A program made the translations under genes and the position numbers. A stretch of 64,000 nucleotides of DNA from Marinibacterium sp050389775 (GTDB lineage: Bacteria; Pseudomonadota; Alphaproteobacteria; Rhodobacterales; Rhodobacteraceae). Position 1 is the stretch's first letter; the number at the start of each line of letters is the position of its first letter. This document shows, one piece after another, positions 33,594 to 43,028 of the stretch. The stretch spans positions 62,001 to 126,000 of the forward strand of contig NZ_CP177148.1 of the NCBI RefSeq assembly GCF_050389775.1. The letters are read 5' to 3'. The notes under the pieces are model-generated. The model saw only the letters and a list, made by a program, of their open reading frames with translations, did no database searches and was not told the origin of the DNA.

Positions 33594-34111
33594 GCGCACC
33601 AACCGGTCCGATTGCGCAGCCTCGTACCCGTCGTGACGGTGCCATCGGGGGATGACATGAGCCGTTCGGCAGGTTCCAGTTGAGATGTCGGACAGGCTGC
33701 GCAATCCGCCTGGGACGCGGGGTGTCGACGGCGGGCACGACAGACAGGCTGGATGGGTCTGTTTCGTGGTCCGACGATGGCGGCGCTTGCATGCCGGCGA
33801 ATTGCGGGCCGAGGCCAATGAGGCGGGTGGCCTGGCATTCCAGGCCGGCCAAGTCCGGGCATTCGGTGTCGCCCGGGCACGGCGGGCAGCACGCGAGTAG
33901 CAGGGCACTGGCGTCGAAACGTCCTGACAGGATGCGTCACACCGCTTGCCCCTGAACACCGGGGTGCATGCACGTGCCGGTCTCGTTGCGCCACGCCCCG
34001 ATCCGCCTGCGCCGAACTTGTATCGAGAGGTATCACCCGAGACCCCAACCGTCATCGACAGAACGACACTGAAGGCACCACTCTGCGGGTCAACCGAAAC
34101 CAGAAGACCCG
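33594..34111. other. 518-base region without a recognisable gene
   Basis: Open frames here are short, lack ribosome sites and do not resemble known families. The stretch is less GC-rich than its flanks near 33990-34080. It must hold the promoter of the catB-ben-importer operon. The only marked element is TTGTATCGAGAGGTATCA near 34017-34034, a GTATC direct repeat whose GGTAT half resembles the palindrome upstream of catA. Confidence 0.4.
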
Positions 34112-35269
34112 GTGAGACCCGTGACCAAGATCGACCTGATCGAGACAACCATCCTCGACATCCCGACCATCCGGGGACATGTCCTGTCCATGGCCACCAT
34201 GCGGACCCAGACCGCCGTGCTGGTGCGCCTGCGGTTCTCGGACGGGTCCGAGGGGCTGGGCGAAGGCACGACGATCGGCGGGCTGAGCTATGGCCCGGAA
34301 AGCCCCGAGAGCATCGTGTCGGCCATCGAGAGCTACATCGCGCCGGTGCTGATCGGGCGTGATGGCGATGACATCAACGGCGCGTTGAACCTGGTCGACA
34401 AGCTGGTCAAGGGCAACCGCATAGCCAGGGCGGCCGTTGAATCCGCGCTGTGGGACGGCTTGGGCAAACGGCTGAATGCACCGGTGTCCCAGCTGTTCGG
34501 CGGGGCTGTCCACGACCGCCTGCCGGTGGCCTGGACGCTGGCTTCGGGCAACAGCGACACCGATATCGCCGAGGCGGAGGAAATGATCGAAACCGGCCGC
34601 CACAACATCTTCAAGCTGAAGATCGGAAAGCGGGCGGTGGCCGAGGACGTGGCCCATGTCGCCCGGATCAAAGCTGCGCTCGGCGATGCGGCCAGTGTCC
34701 GGGTCGACGTGAACCAGGCCTGGGGCCTGACCGATGCCCGCCATGGCCTGCGCGCCCTGCAGGATGTCGGATGCGAACTGGTGGAACAGCCCGTGCAGGC
34801 CCGCTATCGCGAGGCCATGGCCGAGCTGACCGCGGGCAACGAGATTGCCGTGATGGCCGACGAGGCGCTGAACGGCCCCGAAGATGCGCTGTCGGTTGCA
34901 GCAATCCGGGCGGCGGATGTCTTTGCCGTCAAGGTTGCGCAATCGGGCGGGCTGAAACGCGCAGCCGAGGTCGTGGCCATCGGACGGGCGGCAGGCATGG
35001 GGCTCTACGGCGGCACCATGCTCGAGACCGGGCTGGGCACGGCGACGGCGCTGCAATTGTTTGCGACGGTCGAGACGCTGGACTGGGGCTCGGAGTTCTT
35101 CGGCCCGCTCCTGCTGACCGACGAGATCCTGGCCACCCCCATCGTCTATTCGGATTTCTGCGTCGAAATCCCCCGGGGGCCGGGCATCGGGGTCGCGCTG
35201 GATCCCGACAAGATCGCGTTCTACCGCCGCGATGGCGGCACCAGCATCAAGGCCGTCGCGGCGGTGTGA
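34112..35269 (+). CDS. catB: Muconate cycloisomerase (CatB-like)
   Basis: The 385-residue enolase-superfamily protein has the MLE-type start IDLIETTILDIPTIRGHVLSMATM. The catalytic motif is FKLKIGKR, with metal ligands in RVDVNQAW, LVEQPV and VMADEAL and the second catalytic Lys in VKVAQSGGLK. It should convert cis,cis-muconate to muconolactone in the catechol branch. The start is a GTG (34112), with another GTG at 34121 (MTKIDLI) equally possible; no strong ribosome site separates them. It heads the ben gene run, 72 bases before benA. Confidence 0.85.
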   Translation: MRPVTKIDLIETTILDIPTIRGHVLSMATMRTQTAVLVRLRFSDGSEGLGEGTTIGGLSYGPESPESIVSAIESYIAPVLIGRDGDDINGALNLVDKLVKGNRIARAAVESALWDGLGKRLNAPVSQLFGGAVHDRLPVAWTLASGNSDTDIAEAEEMIETGRHNIFKLKIGKRAVAEDVAHVARIKAALGDAASVRVDVNQAWGLTDARHGLRALQDVGCELVEQPVQARYREAMAELTAGNEIAVMADEALNGPEDALSVAAIRAADVFAVKVAQSGGLKRAAEVVAIGRAAGMGLYGGTMLETGLGTATALQLFATVETLDWGSEFFGPLLLTDEILATPIVYSDFCVEIPRGPGIGVALDPDKIAFYRRDGGTSIKAVAAV

Positions 35270-35341
35270 ACCGCGACGCAGGACGGCACAACCAGACCGC
35301 GGCGCGGGGGCGCCATGCGGCAGGCAGGAGGAGGCCAAGAC

Positions 35342-36730
35342 ATGTTCACCCAAGGCTCGCTCGACGCGTTGGAACGGCGCCTGGACGGCGCCATCCAGGA
35401 AGACCCCGATGCGGGGATTTTCCGGTGCCGGCGCGACATCTTCACCGACGAGGACCTCTTCGAGCTGGAGATGAAGCACATTTTCGAGGGCAACTGGATC
35501 TACATGGCCCATGAAAGCCAGATCCCCGAGCCGGGTGACTACTTCACGCTTCACATGGGCCGCACGCCGGTTGTCATCACGCGGGACAAGGACGGCGCGC
35601 TGCACGCGCTGGTCAATGCCTGTTCTCACCGGGGCGCGCAATTGTGCCGGTTCAAGCGCCGCAACCAGAAGACCTTTACCTGCCCGTTCCATGGCTGGAC
35701 ATTCTCGAACACAGGCAAGCTGCTGAAGGTCAAGGATCCCAAGGGCGCCGGTTATCCCGAGCAGTTCAACAAGGACGGCAGCCACGACCTGACAAGGGTC
35801 GCCCGGTTCGAGAATTACCGCGGCTTCCTCTTCGGATCGCTGAGTGCCGATGTGCCGCCGTTGCAGGACTATCTGGGGGAGGCCTGCAAGATGATCGACA
35901 TGATCGTCGACCAGGCCGACGAGGGTTTGGAAGTGCTGCGTGGCACCTCGACCTATACCTATGATGGCAACTGGAAGCTGCAGGCCGAAAACGGTGCTGA
36001 CGGTTACCACGTCTCGGCCGTGCACTGGAACTACGTGGCAACCACCGCGCACCGCACGGACGATGGCAAGGAAGACAACATCAAGGCCACGGATGCCTCG
36101 AAATGGGCCAAGCAGCGCGGCGGGTTCCATGCTTATGAAAACGGCCACATCCTGCTCTGGACGGAATGGGCCGATCCGACCAACCGGCCGGTTTATCCCC
36201 GGCTGGAGGAATGGACCGCAAAGCACGGGCGGACCAAGGCGGAATGGATGGTTGGCGTGCTGCGCAACCTTTGCCTTTATCCCAATGTCTTCCTGATGGA
36301 CCAGTTCAGCAGCCAGATCCGGGTGTTCCGCCCGATCAGTGTCGACAGGACCGAGGTCACGATCTATTGCATCGCGCCGCGGGGTGAGAGCCAGGAGGCC
36401 CGCACCCGCCGCATCCGCCAGTACGAGGATTTCTTCAACGCCTCGGGCATGGCCACCCCCGACGACACCGAGGAATTCCGGGCCACCCAGCGCGGGTATG
36501 CCGGGGCCGGCCACGCACGGTGGAACGACCTGACCCGTGGCGCAACGCAGTGGATCAAGGGGCCGGACGAGGATGCCCGGGCACTTGGCGTGTCGCCTCT
36601 GCTGTCGGGAGCACGGACCGAGGACGAAGGGCTGTTTGTCGTCCAGCACGGAAACTGGTCGCAGCGCATGGCGCAGGCCATTGCCAGCGAGCGCGATGGT
36701 GCCCCCGACATGGCCACGGCCGCCGAGTGA
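35342..36730 (+). CDS. benA: BenA, benzoate 1,2-dioxygenase large (alpha) subunit
   Basis: The 462-residue protein has a Rieske centre with Cys94-x-His96 (ACSHRGAQL) and Cys114-x2-His117 (CPFHGW). The mononuclear-iron histidines are in GADGYHVSAVHWNY (His223, His228). The following WAKQRGGFHAYENGHILLW is characteristic of the benzoate/toluate branch. It adds O2 to benzoate to make the cis-diol carboxylate. The start at 35342 follows GGAGGAGG; nine upstream codons of the open frame are rejected. Confidence 0.9.
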   Translation: MFTQGSLDALERRLDGAIQEDPDAGIFRCRRDIFTDEDLFELEMKHIFEGNWIYMAHESQIPEPGDYFTLHMGRTPVVITRDKDGALHALVNACSHRGAQLCRFKRRNQKTFTCPFHGWTFSNTGKLLKVKDPKGAGYPEQFNKDGSHDLTRVARFENYRGFLFGSLSADVPPLQDYLGEACKMIDMIVDQADEGLEVLRGTSTYTYDGNWKLQAENGADGYHVSAVHWNYVATTAHRTDDGKEDNIKATDASKWAKQRGGFHAYENGHILLWTEWADPTNRPVYPRLEEWTAKHGRTKAEWMVGVLRNLCLYPNVFLMDQFSSQIRVFRPISVDRTEVTIYCIAPRGESQEARTRRIRQYEDFFNASGMATPDDTEEFRATQRGYAGAGHARWNDLTRGATQWIKGPDEDARALGVSPLLSGARTEDEGLFVVQHGNWSQRMAQAIASERDGAPDMATAAE

Positions 36731-36741
36731 GGAGACAGAGC

Positions 36742-37269
36742 ATGACCCTTGCAACGCTCGACCGCCCCGACACCGCGCCGGCCTTCGATTTCGACCAGCT
36801 GCAGAGCTTTCTGTTCGCCGAGGCCCGTGCACTGGACGACCGCGATTGGGACACCTGGCTGACCTTCTACCATGCGGACTGCCCGTTCTGGATGCCGGCA
36901 TGGGATGACGACGACACCTTGACCGAAGATCCGGCCAACGAGATGTCGCTGATGTTTTATCCCAACCGGCAGGGCATCGAGGACCGGGTGTTCCGCATCA
37001 AGACCGACCGGTCCTCTGCCACGTCGCTGCCGGAACCGCGGACCAACCACAACATCTCGAACATCGAGGTGACGGGCCGGGAGGGCGCGGTGCTGGAGGT
37101 GCGCTTCAACTGGAACACGCTGACCTTCCGCTACGGGGTGTCGGACCAGCACTGGGGCACGTCGTTCTACACCATCGACACCAGTGGCCCGCAGCCGCTG
37201 ATCACGTCGAAGAAAGTCGTTCTGAAGAACGACCACATCCACCACGTGATCGACGTCTACCACATCTGA
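36742..37269 (+). CDS. benB: BenB, benzoate 1,2-dioxygenase small (beta) subunit
   Basis: The 175-residue protein has the NTF2-like fold of ring-hydroxylating dioxygenase beta subunits (FLFAEARALDDRDWDTWLTFYHADCPFWMPAWDDDD, then TNHNISNIEVTGREGAVLEVRFNW). It holds the alpha subunits together and has no cofactor. The ATG at 36742 follows GAGGAGACAG, eleven bases after the benA stop. Confidence 0.9.
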   Translation: MTLATLDRPDTAPAFDFDQLQSFLFAEARALDDRDWDTWLTFYHADCPFWMPAWDDDDTLTEDPANEMSLMFYPNRQGIEDRVFRIKTDRSSATSLPEPRTNHNISNIEVTGREGAVLEVRFNWNTLTFRYGVSDQHWGTSFYTIDTSGPQPLITSKKVVLKNDHIHHVIDVYHI

Positions 37270-37342
37270 CCCGGCCCATCGGACCGACCATGACCAGGCG
37301 CGCGCCCCGTCCCGGGGCGCGCGGACAAGGGAGGAGCATGCA

Positions 37343-38365
37343 ATGACGAGCTACACGATCGCCCTCAATTTCGAGGATGGCGTCACCCGGGTCATCCAGT
37401 GTGATGACGACGAAAAGGTGACCGACGCCGCATTCCGGCAGAAGATCAACCTGCCGATGGATTGCCGCGACGGGGTTTGCGGCACCTGCAAGTGCTTCGC
37501 CGAAAAGGGCGAGTACGAGCTTGAATTCTACATGGATGAATCCATGAGCGACGAGGAGGCAGAGCAAGGCTACGTCCTGACCTGCCAGATGATACCGGAA
37601 AGCGACTGCGTGCTGCAGGTGCCCGCCACGTCGGCCCTGTGCAAGACCGCGCCCGAGACGGTCGAGGGTGAGGTGCTGGGCGTGGACGCGCTGTCGGATA
37701 CCTCCTTCGGCCTGCGTGTGAAACTGGCCCGCCCGCTGAGCTTCCTGCCCGGCCAGTATGTCAATGTCACCGTGCCGGGCACCGATGCCCAGCGGTCCTA
37801 TTCCTTCTCTTCGGCGCCCGGGTCCAACGAGGCCCGTTTCCTGATCCGCAACCTGCCCGGCGGTGTCATGAGCAGCTATCTTGGTCAGCGTGCCGCGCCT
37901 GGTGACGCCCTGGCCCTGACCGGGCCGATGGGCGCGTTCTACCTGCGTCCCGTCGAACGCCCACAGGTGTGGCTGGCCGGTGGCACCGGGCTGGCGCCCT
38001 TCCTGTCGATGCTTGAGCAGGTGGCCGACAAGGGCATCGACCATCCGGTCACGCTTTACTATGCCGTCACCCGCGCGGCCGACCTGGTGGAACTTGACCG
38101 GCTGACGGCCCTGGCTGACCGCATCGGCAAGGTCACCGTCGTGACCATCCTGGCCGCCGCCGACGAAACACATGACCGCAAGGGCTTTGTCACCGATCAC
38201 CTGGGGGCCGACGACCTGAACGGTGGTGACTGCGATGTCTATCTCTGTGGCCCGCCGCCGATGGTCGATGCGGTGCGTGCACATTTCGGCGGGCTGGGCA
38301 TCGAACCGGCCAGCTTCCATTACGAGAAGTTCAACCCCACCGAGGCCGGAGCTGCCGCGGCATGA
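37343..38365 (+). CDS. benC: BenC, benzoate dioxygenase ferredoxin-NADH reductase
   Basis: The 340-residue protein joins a plant-type 2Fe-2S domain (Cys41, Cys46, Cys49 in DCRDGVCGTCKCF, and Cys81) to an FAD domain (RSYSFSSAPG) and an NADH domain (GGTGLAPFLSMLEQ, CGPPPMVDAV). It passes electrons from NADH to the BenA Rieske centre. The order and length equal BenC. The stop overlaps the benD start (ATGA, 38362-38365). Confidence 0.92.
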   Translation: MTSYTIALNFEDGVTRVIQCDDDEKVTDAAFRQKINLPMDCRDGVCGTCKCFAEKGEYELEFYMDESMSDEEAEQGYVLTCQMIPESDCVLQVPATSALCKTAPETVEGEVLGVDALSDTSFGLRVKLARPLSFLPGQYVNVTVPGTDAQRSYSFSSAPGSNEARFLIRNLPGGVMSSYLGQRAAPGDALALTGPMGAFYLRPVERPQVWLAGGTGLAPFLSMLEQVADKGIDHPVTLYYAVTRAADLVELDRLTALADRIGKVTVVTILAAADETHDRKGFVTDHLGADDLNGGDCDVYLCGPPPMVDAVRAHFGGLGIEPASFHYEKFNPTEAGAAAA

Positions 38366-39141
38366 CCCGCCGGTTCGACGACAAGGTGATGGTCGTGACA
38401 GGCGCGGCACAGGGCATTGGACGCCAGGTCGCCGAACGCGCTGCGGCCGAAGGTGCCCGGGTGCTGATCGTCGATCGCTCGGCCGCCCGCAAGGACGTCG
38501 TGCGCGCCATCCGGGACGCCGGCGGCACGGCCGAAGCGCTGTCGGTCAACCTGGAAACATGGAGCGGCTGCGACAAGGCAATGGCAAAAGCCGTCGACCT
38601 CTGGGGGCGCATCGACATCCTGATCAACAACGTAGGCGGCACGATCTGGGCCAAACCCTTCGAGCATTACGAGCCGAAACAGATCGACATCGAGGTCCGC
38701 CGGTCGCTCTTCCCGACGCTGTATTGCTGCCGGGCCGCGATCGACCACATGCTGGGGCAGGGGGCCGGGGTGATCGTCAACGTCTCCTCGATTGCGACGC
38801 GCGGACTGAACCGTGTGCCCTATGCCGCGGCCAAGGGAGGTGTAAACGCGATCACCGCCAGCCTGGCATGGGAAGTGGCCGAACGGGGCATCCGCGTCGT
38901 GGCCACCGCCCCGGGCGGCACCGAGGCACCACCCAGGATCGTGCCGCGCAACCCCAATGCGGCCGAGGAACAGCGCGAGGACTGGTATCGGACCATCGTC
39001 GATCAGACGGTCGGGTCGTCCTTCATGAAGCGATACGGAACGCTCGACGAACAGGCAGGGCCAATCCTGTTCCTGGCGTCGGATGATGCGTCCTACATCA
39101 CCGGCGTCACGGTGCCGGTCGGGGGCGGAGACCTGGGATAG
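38362..39141 (+). CDS. benD: BenD, cis-diol carboxylate dehydrogenase (SDR family)
   Basis: The 259-residue short-chain dehydrogenase has the NAD motif VTGAAQGIGRQVAE, NNVGG, the catalytic Ser in VNVSSIATRG and YAAAKGG as the YxxxK motif. In this position it oxidises and decarboxylates the benzoate cis-diol to catechol. Its coupling with benC and the RFDDKVMVVTGAAQGIG start match BenD. Confidence 0.9.
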   Translation: MTRRFDDKVMVVTGAAQGIGRQVAERAAAEGARVLIVDRSAARKDVVRAIRDAGGTAEALSVNLETWSGCDKAMAKAVDLWGRIDILINNVGGTIWAKPFEHYEPKQIDIEVRRSLFPTLYCCRAAIDHMLGQGAGVIVNVSSIATRGLNRVPYAAAKGGVNAITASLAWEVAERGIRVVATAPGGTEAPPRIVPRNPNAAEEQREDWYRTIVDQTVGSSFMKRYGTLDEQAGPILFLASDDASYITGVTVPVGGGDLG

Positions 39142-39182
39142 GCCCTGCGGAGGGGGCCACCCGACAACAGGAGGAGAACCAA

Positions 39183-40355
39183 ATGAAACGTGCAATCCTG
39201 GCAGCCCTGGGGCTTGCCACGAGCCTGGCCGCGCCGGTTGCGGGCGAGGACATCAAGGTCGGTCTGCTGCTGCCCTATTCCGGGGTCTATGCCGCGCTCG
39301 GCAACGATATCGAAGCCGGGTTCAACCTGGCCATCGCCCAGTTCGGGAGCGAAACCGACGCAACCTTCGACATCGTGCGCGAGGATACCGAGGTCAAGCC
39401 GCCGGTCGCCCTTGGCAAGGCCAAGAAGCTGATTTTGCAGGACAAGGTCGACGTCATCGCCGGTATCGTGTCGTCGGGCGTGCTGGGCGCGGTGCGTGAC
39501 CTTGTTCACGGCGCCCAGGTGCCATTGATCGTGGCCAATGCCGGCAATGACGATGCCACCGGGTCAGACTGCTCGCCCTACATCACGCGCATGTCCTTTT
39601 CCAACGGTCAGGTGAACCGCCCGATGGGCACCTGGATGCACGAACAGGGCATTCGGAAAGTCTATACCCTGGCTCCCGATTACGCGGCCGGTCGGCAGAT
39701 GATCGACGGTTTCGTCCAGACCTTCACCGCCGCAGGTGGCGAGATCGTGGGGCAAGAGTTCACGCCCTTCCAGAAGACCCAGGATTTCGGGCCCTACCTT
39801 GCACAGGCCAAGGCCAGCGGGGCGGATGCGGTCTTTGTTTTCTATGCCGGCGGCGAGGCGATATCCTTCGTCAAGCAATACGACAGTTTCGGACTCAAGG
39901 CCGATCTGCCGCTGTATGGCTCGGGCTTCCTGACCTCACCGCTATACGTCAATGCCGAAGGACCGGCCGCGGCCGGTGTCATCACCGGGTTGCATTACGT
40001 GCCGACCATCGACACCGCGGCCAACCGCAGCTTTGCCGAGGCCTATACCGCCGAGACCGGTCGCGTGCCGTCGGAATACGCCGTTCAGGGCTATGACGCG
40101 GCCCGGGCCCTGATCGAAGCCACCAAGGCCGGCGCGACCGACCGGGCCTCGCTGGCCGACGCGCTGCGGCAGGTCAGTTTCGAGGGGCCGCGCGGCCAGC
40201 TGTCGATCGATCCGGCCACCAACAATGTCGTCCAGCCGATCTATGTCTACGAGACGGTCGAAGGGGCCGAAGGCATGACGCAGACCGTCCTGGCCGAGCT
40301 GCCGGCCGAGCGTGATCCGGTCAACGGCTGCCAGATGGCGCCTGTCTCGAACTGA
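39183..40355 (+). CDS. Branched-chain/aromatic-type ABC substrate-binding protein
   Basis: The 390-residue precursor has a signal peptide (MKRAILAALGLATSLAAPVAGE) and a LivJ-type periplasmic fold (IKVGLLLPYSGVYAALGNDIEAGFNLA; VDVIAGIVSSGVLGAVRDLV). Position directly after benABCD and before four matching importer genes suggests it captures benzoate or a related aromatic acid, as known for some aromatic-acid LivJ homologues. The ligand is inferred. It follows benD by 41 bases with an AGGAGGAG site. Confidence 0.88.
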   Translation: MKRAILAALGLATSLAAPVAGEDIKVGLLLPYSGVYAALGNDIEAGFNLAIAQFGSETDATFDIVREDTEVKPPVALGKAKKLILQDKVDVIAGIVSSGVLGAVRDLVHGAQVPLIVANAGNDDATGSDCSPYITRMSFSNGQVNRPMGTWMHEQGIRKVYTLAPDYAAGRQMIDGFVQTFTAAGGEIVGQEFTPFQKTQDFGPYLAQAKASGADAVFVFYAGGEAISFVKQYDSFGLKADLPLYGSGFLTSPLYVNAEGPAAAGVITGLHYVPTIDTAANRSFAEAYTAETGRVPSEYAVQGYDAARALIEATKAGATDRASLADALRQVSFEGPRGQLSIDPATNNVVQPIYVYETVEGAEGMTQTVLAELPAERDPVNGCQMAPVSN

Positions 40356-40414
40356 GGCGCAGCGGTCCGGCGGCCATCGCGCGGCCGGACCATTCATCCG
40401 AAAGGGGGCCATCC

Positions 40415-41284
40415 ATGGCACACGATCTCGGCTTCTGGACCCTGCAGGCGCTGAATGCGCTGCAATTGTCCATGTTGCTCTTCCTGCTTTCCATCGGGTT
40501 GACCGTCATCTTCGGCCTGATGCATTTCGTCAACCTCGCCCATGGCGCACTTTATGCGCTCGGCGCGTATTTCGCGGCGACGCTCGCCGGGATCGGCGGT
40601 TACTGGCTGGGGTTCCTGCTGGCGCCCCTGCTGGTCGCCGTGGTGGGCGTGTTGCTCTACGCGGGCCTGATCCGGCGGATGCGCAAATCCGGGCCGATGG
40701 CGCAGGTTCTCGTGACTTTCGGTCTGATCTTCGCCCTGCTCGACCTAACCCGCATCATCTGGGGCGACCTGGCCCTGGCCATCGAGGTGCCCGCGGTCCT
40801 CGACGGGCGGCTGAACCTGCTGGGTGTCGAATACCCGACCTATCGCTTGTTCATCATTCTGCTGGGTTTCGCGGTCTTCGGTGCGCTGGCCTTTGTCCTC
40901 GGCCGCACGCAGATCGGTGCGATGATCCGCGCGGGCGTCGACAACGATGCCATGGCCGCCTGCCTGGGCATCAATGTCGAACGGCTTTTCTTCGTGGTGT
41001 TCTGCGTGGGATGTGCGCTTGCCGGTCTCGCGGGGGCCGTTGCCGCCCCGCTGCTGAGCGTCACGCCCGAGATCGGCCTGCAGATCCTGATCCCGACGCT
41101 GATCGTCATCGTGATCGGCGGGCTGGGATCCCTGAAGGGAGCCATCGCCGGGTCGCTGCTTTACGGCTTCGTGCAGACCTTCGGCGCGGTGATTGCGCCG
41201 CAGCTGGCCTCGGTTCTCATCTACGCCCTGCTTGCCGCGATCCTGGTGATCCGCCCTGTCGGGCTCTTTCCGGCAAGGGGATAA
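40415..41284 (+). CDS. Branched-chain-type ABC permease (LivH family)
   Basis: The 289-residue membrane protein starts with the usual LivH sequence LNALQLSMLLFLLSIGLTVIFGLMHFVNLAHGALYALGAY. It has about eight hydrophobic spans and the loop GVDNDAMAACLGINVERLF. It forms the channel with the LivM-like protein and ends three bases before it. Confidence 0.92.
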   Translation: MAHDLGFWTLQALNALQLSMLLFLLSIGLTVIFGLMHFVNLAHGALYALGAYFAATLAGIGGYWLGFLLAPLLVAVVGVLLYAGLIRRMRKSGPMAQVLVTFGLIFALLDLTRIIWGDLALAIEVPAVLDGRLNLLGVEYPTYRLFIILLGFAVFGALAFVLGRTQIGAMIRAGVDNDAMAACLGINVERLFFVVFCVGCALAGLAGAVAAPLLSVTPEIGLQILIPTLIVIVIGGLGSLKGAIAGSLLYGFVQTFGAVIAPQLASVLIYALLAAILVIRPVGLFPARG

Positions 41285-41287
41285 GCC

Positions 41288-42292
41288 ATGTTCCGCCACA
41301 CGACCCTGCGCTACGCCACGCTGGCCCTGCTTCTGGCTGCCGCGCTGTTTCAGGCCTTCTCGGCCGAGTATTTCGGGCTGGAGATCCTCACGGAAATCCT
41401 GATCCTGGCCATCCTGGTACTGGCACTGGACATGGTCGCCGGGTTCGGGGGCATGGTGTCGCTTTGCCATGGCGCCCTGATGGGCATCGGCGCCTATGGC
41501 TATGCAATGATGTCGACCCATGCCGGGCTGGCGCCGCCGCTGGCCATGGCCGGCGCGGTGGCCCTGACCGGGGTGGTTTCATGGGCCATCGGGGCCATCT
41601 GCGCGCGCAGCCACGGGATCTATTTCATCATGGCCACGCTGGCTTTCGGGCAGATGGCCTATTCCTGGATCTTTGACGCGCCCGTCTTCGGTGGCGACGA
41701 CGGGTTGGGCGGCATCTCGCGGCTGGATCTGACCGGGCTCGGCATCGACCTGACCGACAGCCGCAGCTTTGCTCTGTTCTGCCTGGCCGTGCTGGGCGCG
41801 GTCTATGGCGCGGCGGTGCTGATCCTGCGCTCCGGACTGGGCCGGTCGCTGTGCGGCGTCATGCACAACGAACAGCGGATGCGCGCGTTGGGGCTGACCG
41901 TCTGGCGGGTCAAGGCAGATGTCTTCGGCCTGTCGGGCATGATCGCGGGCCTGGCCGGCGTGCTGGCGGCGCAGCATATCATGTACATCTCGCCCGGGCT
42001 GCTGGGCTGGACCGTTTCGGGCGAGGCGCTCGTCGTCGTGATCCTTGGCGGGCTGGGCACGCTGGTCGGGCCGCTTGTCGGAGCGGCGGCCTTTGTCCTG
42101 CTCAAGCACGAGGTCAGCGCGCTGACCAGCTACTGGCACCTCGTGGTCGGCCTGGTCCTGATCGCCGTGGTGATGAGCCGGGCCAACGGGATCTTCGGTT
42201 GGGTCGAAGCCCGCTGGGGGGATCGGCTTGACTGCCGGCTGACCGAGGCGACACGCAAGACCAAGTCCGAGGAGGCGCTGACCGATGCTTGA
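41288..42292 (+). CDS. Branched-chain-type ABC permease (LivM family)
   Basis: The 334-residue protein has about nine membrane spans and LivM motifs (LDMVAGFGGMVSLCHGALMGIGAYGYA; IMATLAFGQMAYSW; GALVVVILGGLGTLVGPLVGA-like region near residue 245). A charged C-terminal tail of about 35 residues follows the last helix. Its stop overlaps the ATPase start by eight bases. Confidence 0.92.
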   Translation: MFRHTTLRYATLALLLAAALFQAFSAEYFGLEILTEILILAILVLALDMVAGFGGMVSLCHGALMGIGAYGYAMMSTHAGLAPPLAMAGAVALTGVVSWAIGAICARSHGIYFIMATLAFGQMAYSWIFDAPVFGGDDGLGGISRLDLTGLGIDLTDSRSFALFCLAVLGAVYGAAVLILRSGLGRSLCGVMHNEQRMRALGLTVWRVKADVFGLSGMIAGLAGVLAAQHIMYISPGLLGWTVSGEALVVVILGGLGTLVGPLVGAAAFVLLKHEVSALTSYWHLVVGLVLIAVVMSRANGIFGWVEARWGDRLDCRLTEATRKTKSEEALTDA

Positions 42293-43028
42293 GACACGGA
42301 ACCTGGACAAGAGCTTTGGCTCGATCCACGTCACCCGCGATGTGTCGCTGAAGCTGGAACGCGGCGAACGGCGGGTGATACTGGGGCCCAACGGCGCGGG
42401 CAAGACTACGCTGTTCAACCTGCTGGTGGGCGAATTGACGCCCGACAGCGGAGACATCCTGCTGGCCGGGGAAGACGTCACCGCGTTGCCCGTCGCCCTG
42501 CGCAGCCGCCGGGGTCTGTCGCGCAGCTACCAGAAAAACACCCTCTTCGACGGTCTGACCGTCGAGGAAAACCTCGGGCTGGCGGCCGCGGTGAAGGCCG
42601 GGCATGCCACGCGGCTGTGGTCCGACAGCCTGACCCGGCCGGAGGTGCGCGACACCGTGGCCGAGGTGGCAGAGCAGGTCAGATTGATGCCGTACCTGCA
42701 TGCCCGGGTGTCCGAGATCAGCTACGGCGTGCGCCGCCAGTTGGAAGTCGGCGTGGCTCTGGCCACGCGCCCTCTGGTCCTGTTGATGGACGAACCGACC
42801 AGCGGCGTCGGCCCGGAAATGTCCAGGGGGTTCCACGATCTGCTCAACGACCTGCCGCGCGATCTGACCATGCTGATCATCGAACACGACATGGACCTGG
42901 CCTTCGACGTGGCGGACACGATCACCGTGTTGAATTACGGCGAGGTTGTATTCGACGGGCTGCCACAAGAGGCGCGGGGATCGAAACTGTTGTCCGACAT
43001 CTATCTGGGGAGCTGGGAAGATGCTTGA
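42285..43028 (+). CDS. Branched-chain-type ABC ATPase (LivG family)
   Basis: The 247-residue protein has Walker A GPNGAGKTT near residue 33, a YGVRRQLE region in place of the canonical LSGGQQ signature (EISYGVRRQLEVGVALATRP, as often seen in LivG) and Walker B VLLMDEPTSGV. It powers uptake with the LivF-like partner. It overlaps both neighbours by eight bases. Confidence 0.92.
   Translation: MLETRNLDKSFGSIHVTRDVSLKLERGERRVILGPNGAGKTTLFNLLVGELTPDSGDILLAGEDVTALPVALRSRRGLSRSYQKNTLFDGLTVEENLGLAAAVKAGHATRLWSDSLTRPEVRDTVAEVAEQVRLMPYLHARVSEISYGVRRQLEVGVALATRPLVLLMDEPTSGVGPEMSRGFHDLLNDLPRDLTMLIIEHDMDLAFDVADTITVLNYGEVVFDGLPQEARGSKLLSDIYLGSWEDA

Noticed and set aside
33685..33900. Short Arg-rich plus-strand frame in the gap before catB
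   Set aside because: Composition resembles out-of-frame GC-rich DNA, and there is no start signal or homology.
34052..36901. 949-codon minus-strand open frame opposite catB and benA
   Set aside because: No protein features; the opposite strand encodes catB and benA with full catalytic motifs.
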